In this document: positions 5,142 to 5,801 of the stretch, in pieces
Layout: each line of letters opens with the position of its first letter
Numbering within the stretch: position 1 is the first letter of the stretch
Source: an uncultured Synergistales bacterium
Lineage (GTDB): Bacteria; Synergistota; Synergistia; Synergistales; Aminobacteriaceae
Reading direction: 5' to 3'
Assembly: GCA_905233295.1 (NCBI GenBank)
Contig: CAJODX010000070.1
Coordinates: forward strand, 1-5,801
DNA length: 5,801 nucleotides
The notes under the pieces: generated by a model
What the model saw: only the letters and a program-made list of their open reading frames with translations
Databases searched by the model: none
What the model was told of the DNA's origin: nothing
Made by a program: the position numbers and the translations under genes

Positions 5142-5801
5142 CGCGTCTTCTAAGAGATTCCTGAAGGACAAAACAAAACGCTGTTACAGGGATTGTCAGC
5201 AGCAGCCCTAAAGTTCCAGCGAGTCCCTGAACGATTTCCTGTGCTATGTAAGGATCATTCATAAGTCCTGAAATTTCAACACCGGCACTGCAGATTAAAA
5301 CAGCCATCGGCAAAGAGCTTCCCATATATGCGAGAATTAAAGTGTTAATCATGCTGCCTAAAACTTCGCTGCCGACATTAAGTCCCGCAAGCAAAAGCCT
5401 GTCCAGAGGAATGTCGCTGTCGTAATCGACAAATTCAGACATTGAAGCCGTAACCGAAACCGCAACATCAAGGACAGCTCCTATCGAGCCTATTAAAACG
5501 GACGCAAGCAAAATTCCGCGCATATTCAAACCCGGCAAAGTCGAAGCAAGAAGAGCGGAACCTTCACCGGCAAGCCCTGAAAGCTGCCACGCGAAAACCA
5601 TTAAAGCACCGAATAAAAATCCGCAGAGTGCGCCGCCGAGACTTCCGAGCAAAGCCACAAGCATATAACGGACATGATGAACAACACATAAAACTGTTAC
5701 AGTCGCAATTATTAAAACAGAAGCAAGAGCAAGAGTAACAGGATTCCAGCCGTTCGTTACAAGAGGAATCATCGTGAAAATCAAAACGGCGATTGAAGCT
5801 C
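5122..5801 (-). CDS. YibE/F family multi-pass membrane protein, C-terminal part
   Basis: The frame is open to the window edge, so the true start lies outside; about 225 C-terminal residues are visible. The internal TTG at 5784 is not a credible start, because hydrophobic family-like sequence continues before it. YibE/F proteins (about 350-400 residues) are inner-membrane proteins of unknown function. Counting from that TTG codon as 1, the recognisable blocks are GSIGAVLDVAVSVTASMSE (99-117) and AGLNVGSEVLGSMINTLI (133-150), followed by LAYMGSSLP (151-159). Hydrophobic segments lie at about 16-36, 42-66, 90-110, 140-176 and 188-208, and the protein ends in a basic, charged tail (LRRRDDK) that is probably cytoplasmic. 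Its last 20 bases overlap the start of the Ppx/GppA gene, so the two are one operon. The family assignment is firm; the role is unknown. Confidence 0.88.
   Translation of the reverse strand, partial: ASIAVLIFTMIPLVTNGWNPVTLALASVLIIATVTVLCVVHHVRYMLVALLGSLGGALCGFLFGALMVFAWQLSGLAGEGSALLASTLPGLNMRGILLASVLIGSIGAVLDVAVSVTASMSEFVDYDSDIPLDRLLLAGLNVGSEVLGSMINTLILAYMGSSLPMAVLICSAGVEISGLMNDPYIAQEIVQGLAGTLGLLLTIPVTAFCFVLQESLRRRDDKGNY

Noticed and set aside
4446..5153. Plus-strand frames of 70-106 codons opposite the Ppx/GppA gene
   Set aside because: They are antisense to a complete family-matching protein; composition and overlap with each other mark them as shadows.
5142..5171. TTG start giving the Ppx/GppA protein ten extra residues
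   Set aside because: It has no ribosome binding site, and family members begin at the MIKAIIDIGS segment; ATG at 5141 is better.
1..5801. tRNA, rRNA, CRISPR array, insertion sequence or prophage
   Set aside because: No cloverleaf or CCA-end patterns, spaced repeats, terminal inverted repeats or transposase/integrase frames were seen; nearly all the window is ordinary protein-coding DNA.

Overview
The window looks like chromosomal DNA of a moderately AT-rich anaerobic bacterium. An AGCS-type amino acid symporter, a short Ppx/GppA protein and a YibE/F membrane protein together fit Synergistota or a Bacillota-like anaerobe. That placement rests on gene content and style only and is a low-confidence inference. 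I see no phage, transposon, CRISPR array or RNA gene of a known class.

Left part (1-534, minus strand). The edge carries the first 44 codons of a protein resembling the N-terminus of a PTS EIIA type-2 (PtsN/fructose) domain. Upstream of it sits a compact unit: a strong sigma70-like promoter (382-409), a good Shine-Dalgarno, a 22-codon ORF (244-312) and a 17-bp intrinsic terminator with a U-rich tail (181-234). This unit is the least explained part of the window. It could be a small protein, or a leader peptide/attenuator for the PTS gene.

Middle (478-4188). A sodium:alanine/glycine symporter gene (minus, 535-2187) with its own terminator diverges from an amylosucrase-type GH13 gene (plus, 2308-4140). 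The 120-bp gap between them holds two promoters whose -10 boxes overlap on opposite strands. A stem-loop follows the amylosucrase gene.

Right part (4221-5801, minus strand). A YibE/F membrane protein gene, cut by the window edge, overlaps the start of a short Ppx/GppA phosphatase gene by 20 bp. They form an operon that runs towards the amylosucrase gene.

Functionally the genes are a mixture of amino acid uptake, sucrose/alpha-glucan chemistry, polyphosphate or (p)ppGpp metabolism and PTS-type phosphorelay. The sequence shows transcriptional links only for the divergent pair and the YibE/F-Ppx operon.
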